Shown: positions 1 through 5,840, counted from the first letter of the stretch. The stretch is DNA of 5,840 nt from Candidatus Methylomirabilota bacterium (GCA_016200385.1 JACQEV010000057.1:1-5840); one strand, 5' to 3'. Translations and numbers: made by a program. The notes: generated by a model not told the origin, from the sequence alone.

Positions 1-363
1 TGCGTCAAGCGCCACAGTGTGAAATCCTCTACTGGAACACCACTACCACCGAAACCGCGCCGAAAGAAACGACACTACGCACCCATTTCGCCCGAAAAGC
101 TTCCAGGGCCTCAGGAGCAATATGGATGCCAAGGCCTTTGCGATCATGCAAAAGTCGATCTCGCCTATCTTATTGATTGTGAAGGGTTTTACTGGCATTA
201 TCTTGGAGGCGGCGTCGGGAATGAATAGGGGAAGTGGACGGGCTTGGGACAGTTCCGCCTCAGCCAAGATCGGTAACGTACTGTTAACTTATTGCCAATA
301 CAGGAATGGATTGGTGGGGCAAGATGGTCCCACGGAAAGGGGTATTGCCTCAGCCCTCTTAGT
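1..363. other. Stretch without a supportable gene
   Basis: Short open frames occur on both strands, but none has family resemblance that I recognise. The best is a plus-strand frame from ATG at 122 to 433, preceded by AGGAG at 113-117. It runs through the heptamer repeats downstream of hpt and would read against the hpt terminator, so I do not call it. A minus-strand frame at 43-267 shows no recognisable motif. Base composition is less GC-rich than in the genes to the right. I see no tRNA, CRISPR or insertion-sequence end here. Confidence 0.5.
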
Positions 364-442
364 AAAAACGTTCAGAGTTCAGAGTTCAGGGTGCATAGAT
401 GTCTCAGCGGGGCTTGAAATCTCTGAACTGTGAACTCTGAAC
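364..442 (-). terminator. Likely intrinsic terminator of the hpt transcript
   Basis: Arms at 370-389 and 423-442 are inverted repeats matching at 19 of 20 positions; the single mismatch is G at 382 opposite G at 430. They enclose a 33-base loop. Read on the minus strand, the second arm is followed at once by G and then TTTTT (368-364), the layout of a rho-independent terminator. It begins seven bases beyond the hpt stop codon. The stem is longer and less GC-rich than a textbook terminator, and the loop is large. The arms are built from heptamer repeats, so the structure may have started as a repeat element that was then used as a terminator. Confidence 0.6.
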
Positions 443-450
443 TGTGAACT
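370..450. repeat. Inverted arrays of a 7-bp repeat
   Basis: On the left, 370-389 reads GTTCAG followed by two copies of AGTTCAG. On the right, 423-450 is four uninterrupted heptamers alternating CTGAACT, GTGAACT, CTGAACT, GTGAACT. The right array is essentially the reverse complement of the left, so the two face each other across a 33-base spacer. The last heptamer overlaps the hpt stop codon by two bases. Such GTTCAG/CTGAAC heptamers look like an intergenic repeat family; whether they recur elsewhere in this genome cannot be seen from the window. Confidence 0.8.
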
Positions 451-988
451 ATCCCTCCCTTTCCCGTTCCACCGCTGCTATGTACGGGAGCGCTCTCCCT
501 TCCCCGCCAGCGTCAAGGCCGTACCCAGTGATCCAGACATCGGGAACCTCAAAGCCAATGTAATCAGCACTGACCGGAACCACCCGCCGGCTCGGCTTGT
601 CGAGGAAAACGCAGGTCCGTAGCCAGCTCGGGCCCCGTGCCACCAGGCGATCTCGGACCAAGCTGAGCGTCCGTCCCGAATCCAGGATGTCATCGACAAG
701 GAGCACCGGCCGCGCCGTGAGATCGAGCGAGATGTCTTTCCGAATCTGCACCACGCCGCCGGACTCGGTGGCCAGCCCGTAGTGAGAAACAGCCATAAAG
801 TCCACCTGGGGCTCTACACCGAGCCGCGCGAGGGCACGAACCAAGTCGGCGAGGAACACAAAGCTGCCCGTTAGTAGCCCGATCATGTTCGGCGCGGGAC
901 TGGGGAGGTCCGAAGCGATCGCCTGGGCAAGCTGCTCCACCCGTCTCGCAATGGTCATCTCGTCAAAGAGAACGTGATGCTTCAGCAC
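449..988 (-). CDS. hpt: Hypoxanthine phosphoribosyltransferase
   Basis: This cytoplasmic purine-salvage enzyme transfers the phosphoribosyl group of PRPP to hypoxanthine (and often guanine) to give IMP or GMP. Counted from the TTG at 991, the PRPP-binding motif VLLVDDILDSGRTL is at residues 96-109. LLTGSFVFLADLVR (39-52) matches the first PRPP/pyrophosphate loop, SHYG is at 69-72, and DKPSRR (131-136) with the segment DYIGFEVPD (143-151) and GYGLD before LPYI match the base-binding C-terminal part of bacterial Hpt. Length is normal for the family. I choose GTG at 988 because GAGGG (995-999) sits six bases upstream; the adjacent TTG at 991 would add one residue with tighter spacing. The usual tyrosine-rich stretch after GYGLD is replaced by AGGEGR. 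It is the last gene before the hairpin at 364-442. Confidence 0.93.
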   Translation of the reverse strand: MLKHHVLFDEMTIARRVEQLAQAIASDLPSPAPNMIGLLTGSFVFLADLVRALARLGVEPQVDFMAVSHYGLATESGGVVQIRKDISLDLTARPVLLVDDILDSGRTLSLVRDRLVARGPSWLRTCVFLDKPSRRVVPVSADYIGFEVPDVWITGYGLDAGGEGRALPYIAAVEREREG

Positions 989-991
989 CAA

Positions 992-1099
992 TTACCCTCG
1001 TGATCGCCCGTCTTGCCGGGCGCCGTCCTTCTCGATCCCACATTGAATGAGCGGGGCGACGACGGGCTTGCCGTGTTTTGCCTGCGGATGCTTCTCCAT
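992..1099 (-). CDS. Possible 35-residue small protein
   Basis: An ATG at 1099 opens a 35-codon frame with GC-rich third positions. It begins MEKHPQAKHGKPVVAPL and ends in an arginine- and glycine-rich tail. A GGGGGA tract lies about nine bases upstream. The frame fills most of the gap between the membrane protein ending at 1131 and hpt, and its TAA ends three bases before the hpt GTG. I recognise no family. It has no transmembrane segment and one cysteine. It may be a real leader-type or coupled gene, or only intergenic sequence with coding-like composition; an overlapping frame starts at ATG 1116. Confidence 0.25.
   Translation of the reverse strand: MEKHPQAKHGKPVVAPLIQCGIEKDGARQDGRSRG
995..999 (-). 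promoter_or_regulatory. Ribosome binding site of hpt
   Basis: On the minus strand GAGGG lies six bases before GTG at 988 and three before TTG at 991, so it favours the GTG. The site is followed directly by the TAA (994-992) that closes the small 35-codon frame upstream. If that frame is translated, hpt could be translationally coupled to it. Confidence 0.5.
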
Positions 1100-1130
1100 G
1101 ACAACTGTTCCCCCATGGTGCCAGGCGTTT

Positions 1131-2492
1131 TCAGCCTCTCGACGAGCCGCCAGGAAGGATGCGGAGGGGATCGCTCGCGGCCCGGGGAGCGGAGGGGCGA
1201 TACGCATACCTCAGTGTCCAGGTCATAACTGCCACGTAGACCAGACCCCCCACCCCAACGATGATGGCGCCCAGGCGAGCGAATACCACCTGAGCTGTAA
1301 TCAGGCCGATGGCCAGCGCCAAAACCCCGCCATTCAGCGAGAAGAACACGAGCGGACGGTAACGGGGAAGCGAGAGCTCCGCGATCGCCAGTTTTGGCCA
1401 GCCGACGACTTCACGCATGCCGGCGATGAATCCCGGAAAGAGTTTGTAGGACATGCCGATGATGAAGTTCGTCACCCAGCCGAGCAGTCCGAGGACCCCG
1501 TACGCTCCTGCGACACCGCTGCCGAGCGCGGTGCCAGGGTCAATCCGGACGAGCATGAGCCCGAGCCCCGCAGACAGCACCAAACACACGACGCCCGCCA
1601 GCGCATGCCGCATCGTCCAATCGATCGGCATCCGCCGGTTCCGCACGAGACTGCCGAGCACCACGACATACGCAAGGAGAGCTAGCATGATGGCGACGCT
1701 CCAGACACCGGCCCCGCCGATCCCGCCGAGCAGCGCAATCCCGAGGCCGCCCACAGCGAGGGCAAGCGAATAGAGTTGCCACATCGCTGCGCGCGGCAGC
1801 TCGACTTCGGGCAACAGAAATGCTGGAACCATCCGATACGAGACAGCGCAGATCATGAGGCTCACCCACCCCAGCGCCGCGAGATGAGCATGGGCGGCGA
1901 GGTTCGAGAGCACATTGCCGTGCAGGAAACCGAAGGTCTTGTCCAGTGCGAGGAGCAGGCCGAGGACGGCAGCGACCAATAGGTACAGGAGCGCCAGGAG
2001 CATCCCGGTTTCGGCCACACCCCGGCCTCTGGCAAGAGCGAGGCAGGGAAGCATATTCACTGCGAAGAGGACAACACTCAGCACGACGACACCCGCCGCA
2101 AGCCATGTGGCGACCCAGCGTCCAATGGCAAAGTGGACGATCATGCCCATGACACCGACGACGAAGAGCCCTAGCTGCAGGAGCGCCAGGCGCGGAAACC
2201 GAAGCGGCCGCTTGGTCAGGGCTGGAACATAGCGATACATCACCCCCATGATCGCAGACGTAATCCACCCCAGCGTCATCGCGTGGGTCAAGGCCAGGAG
2301 CAGCGGCTGATAGAAAAATTCCACGAGATCGCCCACTACCCACGGAGCCGAGGCAACAGCAAGTCCAAAGAAGGCCACCGCGACGGTAAAGAAATGCATG
2401 GGCAGCCGCGCGACACGGACACGGTCGTGAGAGGAGATGCTCTCTCCCGCCCCAACGGTATGCTTTGCCGGCCCTACGTTCGCCCCATTCAT
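1131..2492 (-). CDS. Polytopic membrane protein, heme-copper oxidase subunit I/NnrS-like
   Basis: This 453-residue protein is almost entirely hydrophobic, with roughly twelve predicted membrane helices after a polar leader of about 30 residues. A motif LGW-x13-P with a Tyr just before the Pro occurs three times at constant internal spacing: LGW 74-76 to P90, LGW 207-209 to P223, and LGW 337-339 to P353. Repeats one and two carry histidines just ahead of LGW (H70; H201 and H203); the third has none there. Twelve helices with threefold internal symmetry and membrane histidines recall heme-copper oxidase subunit I and the heme/copper protein NnrS. The missing histidine in the third unit, where oxidases carry heme ligands in helix X, argues against an active oxidase. 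The ATG at 2492 has GGGAGA 11 bases upstream; an internal ATG at 2399 would remove the leader but has no clear ribosome site. It follows the related protein at 2572-3663 by 79 bases. Function is inferred only. Confidence 0.75.
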   Translation of the reverse strand: MNGANVGPAKHTVGAGESISSHDRVRVARLPMHFFTVAVAFFGLAVASAPWVVGDLVEFFYQPLLLALTHAMTLGWITSAIMGVMYRYVPALTKRPLRFPRLALLQLGLFVVGVMGMIVHFAIGRWVATWLAAGVVVLSVVLFAVNMLPCLALARGRGVAETGMLLALLYLLVAAVLGLLLALDKTFGFLHGNVLSNLAAHAHLAALGWVSLMICAVSYRMVPAFLLPEVELPRAAMWQLYSLALAVGGLGIALLGGIGGAGVWSVAIMLALLAYVVVLGSLVRNRRMPIDWTMRHALAGVVCLVLSAGLGLMLVRIDPGTALGSGVAGAYGVLGLLGWVTNFIIGMSYKLFPGFIAGMREVVGWPKLAIAELSLPRYRPLVFFSLNGGVLALAIGLITAQVVFARLGAIIVGVGGLVYVAVMTWTLRYAYRPSAPRAASDPLRILPGGSSRG

Positions 2493-2571
2493 TCGACTCG
2501 GATTCTCCCGCGATCCCTCAGATCGGCTAAAAACAATAGGAGATTCCCTCTCTGACCGTCCCCTGATGAGT

Positions 2572-3663
2572 CTACAGCGCTTCTCGACGAGACAGGCCCC
2601 TGCCCTGCTTCACCGAGAGCGCCGTGTTCACCAGGAAGAGGAGAACGGCCGACACATTGAGCAGCCCGCCCCATAGCCGCCCCGGCCACCACATGGCCAG
2701 ATCGCCCACAACCCGAAGCGCCAGCGAAAGGTGCAGGACGGCAAGATGGGCATAGAAGGCCGGTCGAAAAGGCATGGGCATCCCCAGTACGGCGGGGAAG
2801 ATGATCGGCGCGTGCCCGACAATCATGGAGAGAACAAACCCCAGGAAGATGGCGTGCAGGACCGCATCATAGTATGGCCCCGCCACGACCCCGCCCAGGC
2901 GCAACCACAGCAGCCCCCCGATCCCGAGCCAGACATACCCTGAGAGCAGGCTCACGGCGACAAATCGGGTCAGTCCTGCCTTCCGCACCGCCCGTCGGGC
3001 GATGTCGTGGCGCAGGAGCCAGACAGTCAAGGCGAGCAGGCCCAGCCCGCTCAGGCGCGCCCCACCGTCGAACGCCACTCTGGTGAGGAGGAGTCCCGCG
3101 GACAAGAGGCCGATGGCGGCAAGAAAGGTCACCTGATTGGCTTGAGACACTGGAACAAAGCGGCTCAGTTCCAGCCGCTCACCGGCAATGGTCAGCACCA
3201 GAAAACCCGCCCACCAGGGTACAACACCGAAAATCGGGTACCCGGCGAGCCAAAGGCTGTTTCCGACCAGCCACGCCAGCGCCCCGAGCCCAATGACCAC
3301 CGTGAAGATGGCCGGTTGGCTCCGGACGATCTGAAAAAAAATGGCCACCAAGCCCAGGCTGCCTAAGACCATTAACAGCGGTCCGACCAGGCCCGGTACG
3401 CCCGCGATCAGAGCCAAGGTGCCCAATCCGGTCAGGAGGGGTGCGCCGTAGGTCCAGCTCTGTCCGAGAGCCACTGCCCGTTCCAAGCTGATGAGGGTGC
3501 CCAGGAACCCAGAGATCATCAAGGGACCATGCGCGGCAGCCAGGGTAGGACGGATGATCGGCCAGTTCCAGCCCAAGCGCAAAAGCCCTCCCCACATCGC
3601 GGCCAGCAGGCCGACCATCCCCAGCGCCATCAGAGGAAACCGGAGAGGACTTCGGGATACCAT
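2572..3663 (-). CDS. Polytopic membrane protein, NnrS-like
   Basis: This is a 363-residue integral membrane protein with about ten to twelve helices. Key segments are AAHGPLMISGFLGTLISLER (43-62), WWAGFLVLTIAGERLELSRF (150-169) and LHAIFLGFVLSMIVGHAP (269-286). The first two share GFL-x6-ER and the third has GFV-x6-HA at the same spacing, so the fold looks internally repeated. Membrane histidines H45, H270, H284, H306 and H311 could bind heme or copper, as proposed for NnrS proteins that act in nitric-oxide tolerance. That assignment is by resemblance and is not certain. I chose ATG at 3663, with GGGG 11 bases upstream. An in-frame GTG at 3714 would add 17 polar residues, but its GAGGG is only one base away. 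The start sits 239 bases beyond mlaA, so a separate promoter is likely, and the gene at 1131-2492 follows in the same direction. Confidence 0.75.
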   Translation of the reverse strand: MVSRSPLRFPLMALGMVGLLAAMWGGLLRLGWNWPIIRPTLAAAHGPLMISGFLGTLISLERAVALGQSWTYGAPLLTGLGTLALIAGVPGLVGPLLMVLGSLGLVAIFFQIVRSQPAIFTVVIGLGALAWLVGNSLWLAGYPIFGVVPWWAGFLVLTIAGERLELSRFVPVSQANQVTFLAAIGLLSAGLLLTRVAFDGGARLSGLGLLALTVWLLRHDIARRAVRKAGLTRFVAVSLLSGYVWLGIGGLLWLRLGGVVAGPYYDAVLHAIFLGFVLSMIVGHAPIIFPAVLGMPMPFRPAFYAHLAVLHLSLALRVVGDLAMWWPGRLWGGLLNVSAVLLFLVNTALSVKQGRGLSRREAL

Positions 3664-3750
3664 CGTTCGTTGATCCCCGCCCTGCGCTACCAAGCCCCTG
3701 GGTGGGCACGCCACACCCTCTCTTGCGGTCCCGAGCAGGGCTCTGAGAAA

Positions 3751-3763
3751 GGGGTCTGACTCC
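3751..3763. repeat. REP-like interrupted palindrome
   Basis: GGGGTC-T-GACTCC is a six-base palindrome (one G-T pair) around a single central base, preceded by AAA. It lies in the gap between mlaA (stop at 3903) and the membrane protein starting at 3663. Sequences of the GGGTC/GACCC type flanked by an A-run are common in repetitive extragenic palindromes mobilised by REP-associated tyrosine transposases. Only one copy is visible and no transposase is present, so this is a suggestion. The rest of the 239-base gap holds no gene I can support. Confidence 0.3.
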
Positions 3764-3902
3764 TCGTGAGGGGCGGTGTGGAGAACCGGGTGAGGAGCCG
3801 TTCAAGTTTAGAGGGTGTCAATGCGGAGCAGAGGGGGACACGACTGAGAAGGCAAGGGCTGAAGCGGCTCTTGCTCATTTATGACGATGTTCGGATGGGT
3901 GG

Positions 3903-4826
3903 CTACTCTTCGATGGCCCTTTGTCTCCGTTGCAGATAGGCGTTCCGGACCGCACTGTAGAGATCGACGGTGTTTTCTTCAACGCTATTGAAGAATTCGA
4001 GATTTCGCGACCGGTCGTTGACAGTTTCCCCGCCTCTCTTACCGAAGGAGGCAGCAAGTGGGATGACGTAGTTCAGCGGATCAAGCGCCACATCGACGGC
4101 GTAACCGATCCCGTCGCGAACCGTCAACGGGGGCAAGATGGGCAAGATCAAATACGGGCCCGGGCCCACCCCGTAGAAGCCCAAGGTCTGGCCCGTATCC
4201 TCATCGTACTTTTCGGGGCCAGAGTCCTTCGCAATATCGAAGAACCCCGCGATGCCGAACGTCGTGTTGATAAAGAAGCGAACCACCTCCAGACCGGCTC
4301 TCTTGAATTTGGCCTGCAGGAGATTGTTCACCACGCGACGCGGCATGCCGAGGTTATCGAAGGCGTTGGCAAGGCTTGTTTGCATCCAGTCGGGCACGAC
4401 CGTGTCCCAGGTGGTCGCCACCGGTTTCAGGACAAAACGGTCGAACACATCATGGTTAAACGAGAACATCTTTTCATTGTACGGCTCCCACGGATCGTAT
4501 TCCGCCACTTCTTCTTCCTTCTTATCAGCCCGCGTTGAGAATTGCATACGTTTCGCAGGGGCCTCACCAGTCGATTGAACGGTTTCCAGCCTGATCTCCT
4601 CCTCTTTTGCGACGCCGATGGGCACGGGCTGGGGCGGCTCCGCTGCGGCCGGCGACAGTCCCGCAACGGGGGCGTCCCCTGCCGCTACTATCCAAGCCTG
4701 GCGAATGCTGATCGATGAATCGACTACTTCGGCGACTGAACTGGACACGCCGCCAAGACCGGCGATTACAACCGCGACCACAACGGCCATCATCCCCCAC
4801 GGTGATTCACTGGACCTGCGTGGCAC
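3903..4826 (-). CDS. mlaA: MlaA (VacJ) family outer-membrane phospholipid-transport protein
   Basis: MlaA forms a ring-like channel in the inner leaflet of the outer membrane. It removes mislocalised phospholipids from the outer leaflet and passes them to the periplasmic carrier MlaC. The family signature is clear: DPWEPYNEKMFSFN begins near residue 111, followed by VNNLLQ (166-171), NTTFGIAGFFD (187-197), and EDTGQTLGFYGVGPGPYLILP (209-229) with RD soon after. The N-terminus has an RR-containing n-region and a hydrophobic segment from about 12 to 31, then SVAE, which looks like a signal peptidase I site. A low-complexity linker of about 75 residues, rich in Pro, Ala and Glu, separates this from the domain. 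The protein has no cysteine, so it lacks the lipobox usual for MlaA. GTG at 4826 is chosen because AGGAGG lies six bases upstream; a GTG at 4883 would add 19 polar residues ahead of the signal peptide. No mlaBCDEF genes are in the window. At 307 residues it is longer than typical MlaA because of the linker. Confidence 0.9.
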   Translation of the reverse strand: MPRRSSESPWGMMAVVVAVVIAGLGGVSSSVAEVVDSSISIRQAWIVAAGDAPVAGLSPAAAEPPQPVPIGVAKEEEIRLETVQSTGEAPAKRMQFSTRADKKEEEVAEYDPWEPYNEKMFSFNHDVFDRFVLKPVATTWDTVVPDWMQTSLANAFDNLGMPRRVVNNLLQAKFKRAGLEVVRFFINTTFGIAGFFDIAKDSGPEKYDEDTGQTLGFYGVGPGPYLILPILPPLTVRDGIGYAVDVALDPLNYVIPLAASFGKRGGETVNDRSRNLEFFNSVEENTVDLYSAVRNAYLQRRQRAIEE

Positions 4827-4832
4827 CTCATG

Positions 4833-4838
4833 CCTCCT
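4833..4838 (-). promoter_or_regulatory. Ribosome binding site that sets the mlaA start
   Basis: On the minus strand a perfect AGGAGG lies six bases before GTG at 4826. It falls inside the longer in-frame extension from GTG 4883, which argues that the extension is not translated. An ATG one base after the AGGAGG (4831) is out of frame and too close to be used. Confidence 0.75.
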
Positions 4839-4869
4839 TTTCCCGGTCAAAGGCGATACCCACGATTGG

Positions 4870-5034
4870 TTAGCAAGAAACACTTCGCCAACTTGTCACC
4901 AGCTTTAGCCGCGCGGCCTTCGCCTTTTCGCCAATCTGATCCAGAACCGAACGGCACCCCCACTTTGAATTGAATCGCCCCCAGTTGTCAAGATTTCTGT
5001 TCAATCCACACATGGGGCAGACTATCTCTATCAC
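4870..5034 (-). CDS. Small CPMCG protein, possible zinc knuckle
   Basis: The 54-residue product begins MIEIVCPMCG and contains a basic, aromatic middle (NRNLDNWGRF) and a lysine-rich helix-like C-terminal half. CPMCG is a typical C-x2-C zinc-knuckle half. The only other cysteines are at 27 and 54, so a complete four-ligand site is not assured. GTG at 5034 is preceded by AGAAAGG at seven bases, a fair ribosome site, and places the CPMCG motif at the extreme N-terminus as is usual for small zinc ribbons. The frame stays open to GTG at 5103. The stop is 43 bases before the mlaA GTG and the start is 82 bases beyond the sugar dehydrogenase stop. I recognise no named family, and the gene could be a chance frame. 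Confidence 0.4.
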   Translation of the reverse strand: MIEIVCPMCGLNRNLDNWGRFNSKWGCRSVLDQIGEKAKAARLKLVTSWRSVSC

Positions 5035-5116
5035 GAAATTGCCTTTCTGTCGCGCAAAAAGCTGCGACCTCATCAGCGTTCTATAGCAAGCGGTGCTCAC
5101 CACACACTGGGATGCG

Positions 5117-5840
5117 TCACTTCTTGTAGCTGATCCGGTAGATTACACCTGCTTCATCATCCGAAACGAGCATGCCGCCATCGGGCATGACGAGAAGGTC
5201 CACAGGGCGTCCCCACGCGCGGGCGTCTTGCAGCCAGCCTTCGGCGAAGACCTCATACTTCAGCGGGCGGTGGTTTTCGAGTCGCACGAGCGTCACGCGG
5301 TAACCAATCGGCGCGCTGCGATTCCATGATCCATGCTCCGCGATGAAAATCTGGTTACGATACTCGCCCGGAAACATCTTCCCCGTATAAAAGCGCATAC
5401 CAAGCGCCGCCACATGCGGACCGAGCTCGATCGCCGGTGGGATGAACTCCTCGCACGTTCGCTTCTTCCCGAACTCCGGGTCGGAAATCTTGTTCCCGTG
5501 GCAATAGGGGAAGCCAAAGTGCAGCCCCCGCTTTGGCGCATAATTCAATTCGTCGGGTGGCAGATCATCACCAAGCCAGTCTCGCCCGTTATCCGTGAAC
5601 CAGAGCTCATGGGTCTTTGGATCCCAATCAAACCCCACGGTGTTGCGAACGCCGCGGGCGAAGATCTCGAATCGGGTGCCGTCCGGCTTCATCCGCACGA
5701 TCGAGGCATAGCGTTCATCCTCGCCCTCGCAGACATTACACGGCGCCCCGACTGGCACGTAGAGCAGCCCATCCGGCCCGAAGCGAATGAACTTCCATCC
5801 ATGATGCCGATCCCGGGGAAAGCTCTCGTTGAGCACGACA
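5117..5840 (-). CDS. PQQ-dependent sugar (sorbosone/glucose) dehydrogenase, C-terminal part
   Basis: The reading frame enters from beyond the right edge, and the visible 240 or so residues are the C-terminal part of a protein usually near 400 residues. These enzymes are mostly secreted to the periplasm, where they oxidise an aldose or aldehyde sugar using calcium-bound PQQ in a six-bladed beta-propeller. Blade motifs are plain, counting from the last visible GTG codon at 5836: HHGWKFIRFGPDGLLYVPVG (11-30), the CNVCE pair (33-37), ARGVRNTVGFDWDP (60-73), ELWFTDNGRDWLGDD (77-91), HFGFPYCHG (106-114), IFIAEHGSWNRS (163-174), then GYRV, and a last blade ending MLVSDDEAGVIYRI. The paired cysteines may form disulfides; CNVCE is not a heme-c motif because His is missing. 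The substrate cannot be read from the sequence. The N-terminus, including any signal peptide, lies outside the window. Confidence 0.85.
   Translation of the reverse strand, partial: VVLNESFPRDRHHGWKFIRFGPDGLLYVPVGAPCNVCEGEDERYASIVRMKPDGTRFEIFARGVRNTVGFDWDPKTHELWFTDNGRDWLGDDLPPDELNYAPKRGLHFGFPYCHGNKISDPEFGKKRTCEEFIPPAIELGPHVAALGMRFYTGKMFPGEYRNQIFIAEHGSWNRSAPIGYRVTLVRLENHRPLKYEVFAEGWLQDARAWGRPVDLLVMPDGGMLVSDDEAGVIYRISYKK

Noticed and set aside
122..433. Plus-strand frame of 103 codons with AGGAG just upstream
   Set aside because: It shows no recognisable family, runs into the heptamer repeats and opposes the hpt transcript; its last codons are repeat sequence.
1047..1685. Plus-strand frame of 212 codons
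   Set aside because: It is the antisense of the membrane-protein gene at 1131-2492; the product is a polar, His/Arg/Pro-rich shadow with no family signature.
1540..2343. Minus-strand frame of 267 codons in another register
   Set aside because: It lies inside the 453-residue membrane protein and is an Arg/Gly/Ala-rich out-of-frame shadow typical of GC-rich genes.
2511..2525. CGATC/GATCG hairpin between the two membrane-protein genes
   Set aside because: The stem is only five pairs and the T-run precedes it on the coding strand, so it is not a terminator; it is too short to call regulatory.
3179..3805. Minus-strand frame of 208 codons
   Set aside because: It overlaps the start of the NnrS-like gene in another register; low-complexity, no motif, and the membrane-protein frame is clearly the real one.
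3816..3821. Perfect TTGACA on the minus strand as a promoter -35 for the membrane pair
   Set aside because: No acceptable -10 hexamer lies 16-18 bases downstream, so the hexamer alone is not enough.
3921..4538. Plus-strand frame of 205 codons
   Set aside because: It is antisense to the well-supported mlaA domain.
5725..5739. CNVCE in the sugar dehydrogenase as a c-type heme site
   Set aside because: The heme-c motif needs CxxCH; here the residue after the second Cys is Glu.

Overview
The window is a GC-rich bacterial chromosomal segment. Every gene I can support lies on the minus strand, so the reading order is from high to low coordinates. The content is an MlaA-type outer-membrane protein, two polytopic membrane proteins resembling NnrS and heme-copper oxidase subunit I, a PQQ-type sugar dehydrogenase and frequent GTG starts. 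This fits a Gram-negative (diderm) environmental bacterium. A Nitrospira-like or related lineage is my guess from the gene mix, but nothing here proves it.

Layout from high to low coordinates. 5840-5117: C-terminal 240 or so residues of a sorbosone/glucose dehydrogenase of the six-bladed propeller family, cut by the window edge. 5034-4870: a small 54-residue CPMCG protein, probably a zinc-knuckle protein, low confidence. 4826-3903: an MlaA (VacJ) family protein whose start is fixed by a perfect AGGAGG; it contains no cysteine at all, so it cannot be the usual lipoprotein. 3902-3664: a 239-base gap with a REP-like palindrome. 3663-2572 and 2492-1131: two polytopic membrane proteins in tandem, each with a thrice-repeated helix motif and intramembrane histidines. 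1099-992: a doubtful 35-codon reading frame. 988-449: hypoxanthine phosphoribosyltransferase. 450-364: heptamer repeats forming a long imperfect hairpin followed by a T-run, very likely the terminator of the hpt transcript. 1-369: no gene I can support.

How the genes fit together. The two membrane proteins are separated by 79 bases, share a similar internal architecture and probably form a functional pair, perhaps in heme, copper or nitric-oxide handling by analogy with NnrS. Hpt lies downstream in the same direction, and the transcript probably ends at the hairpin. I see no metabolic link between hpt, mlaA and the sugar dehydrogenase. The points most worth a second look are the membrane-protein pair with its threefold internal repeats, the cysteine-free MlaA, and the heptamer repeat array that doubles as a terminator and touches the hpt stop codon.
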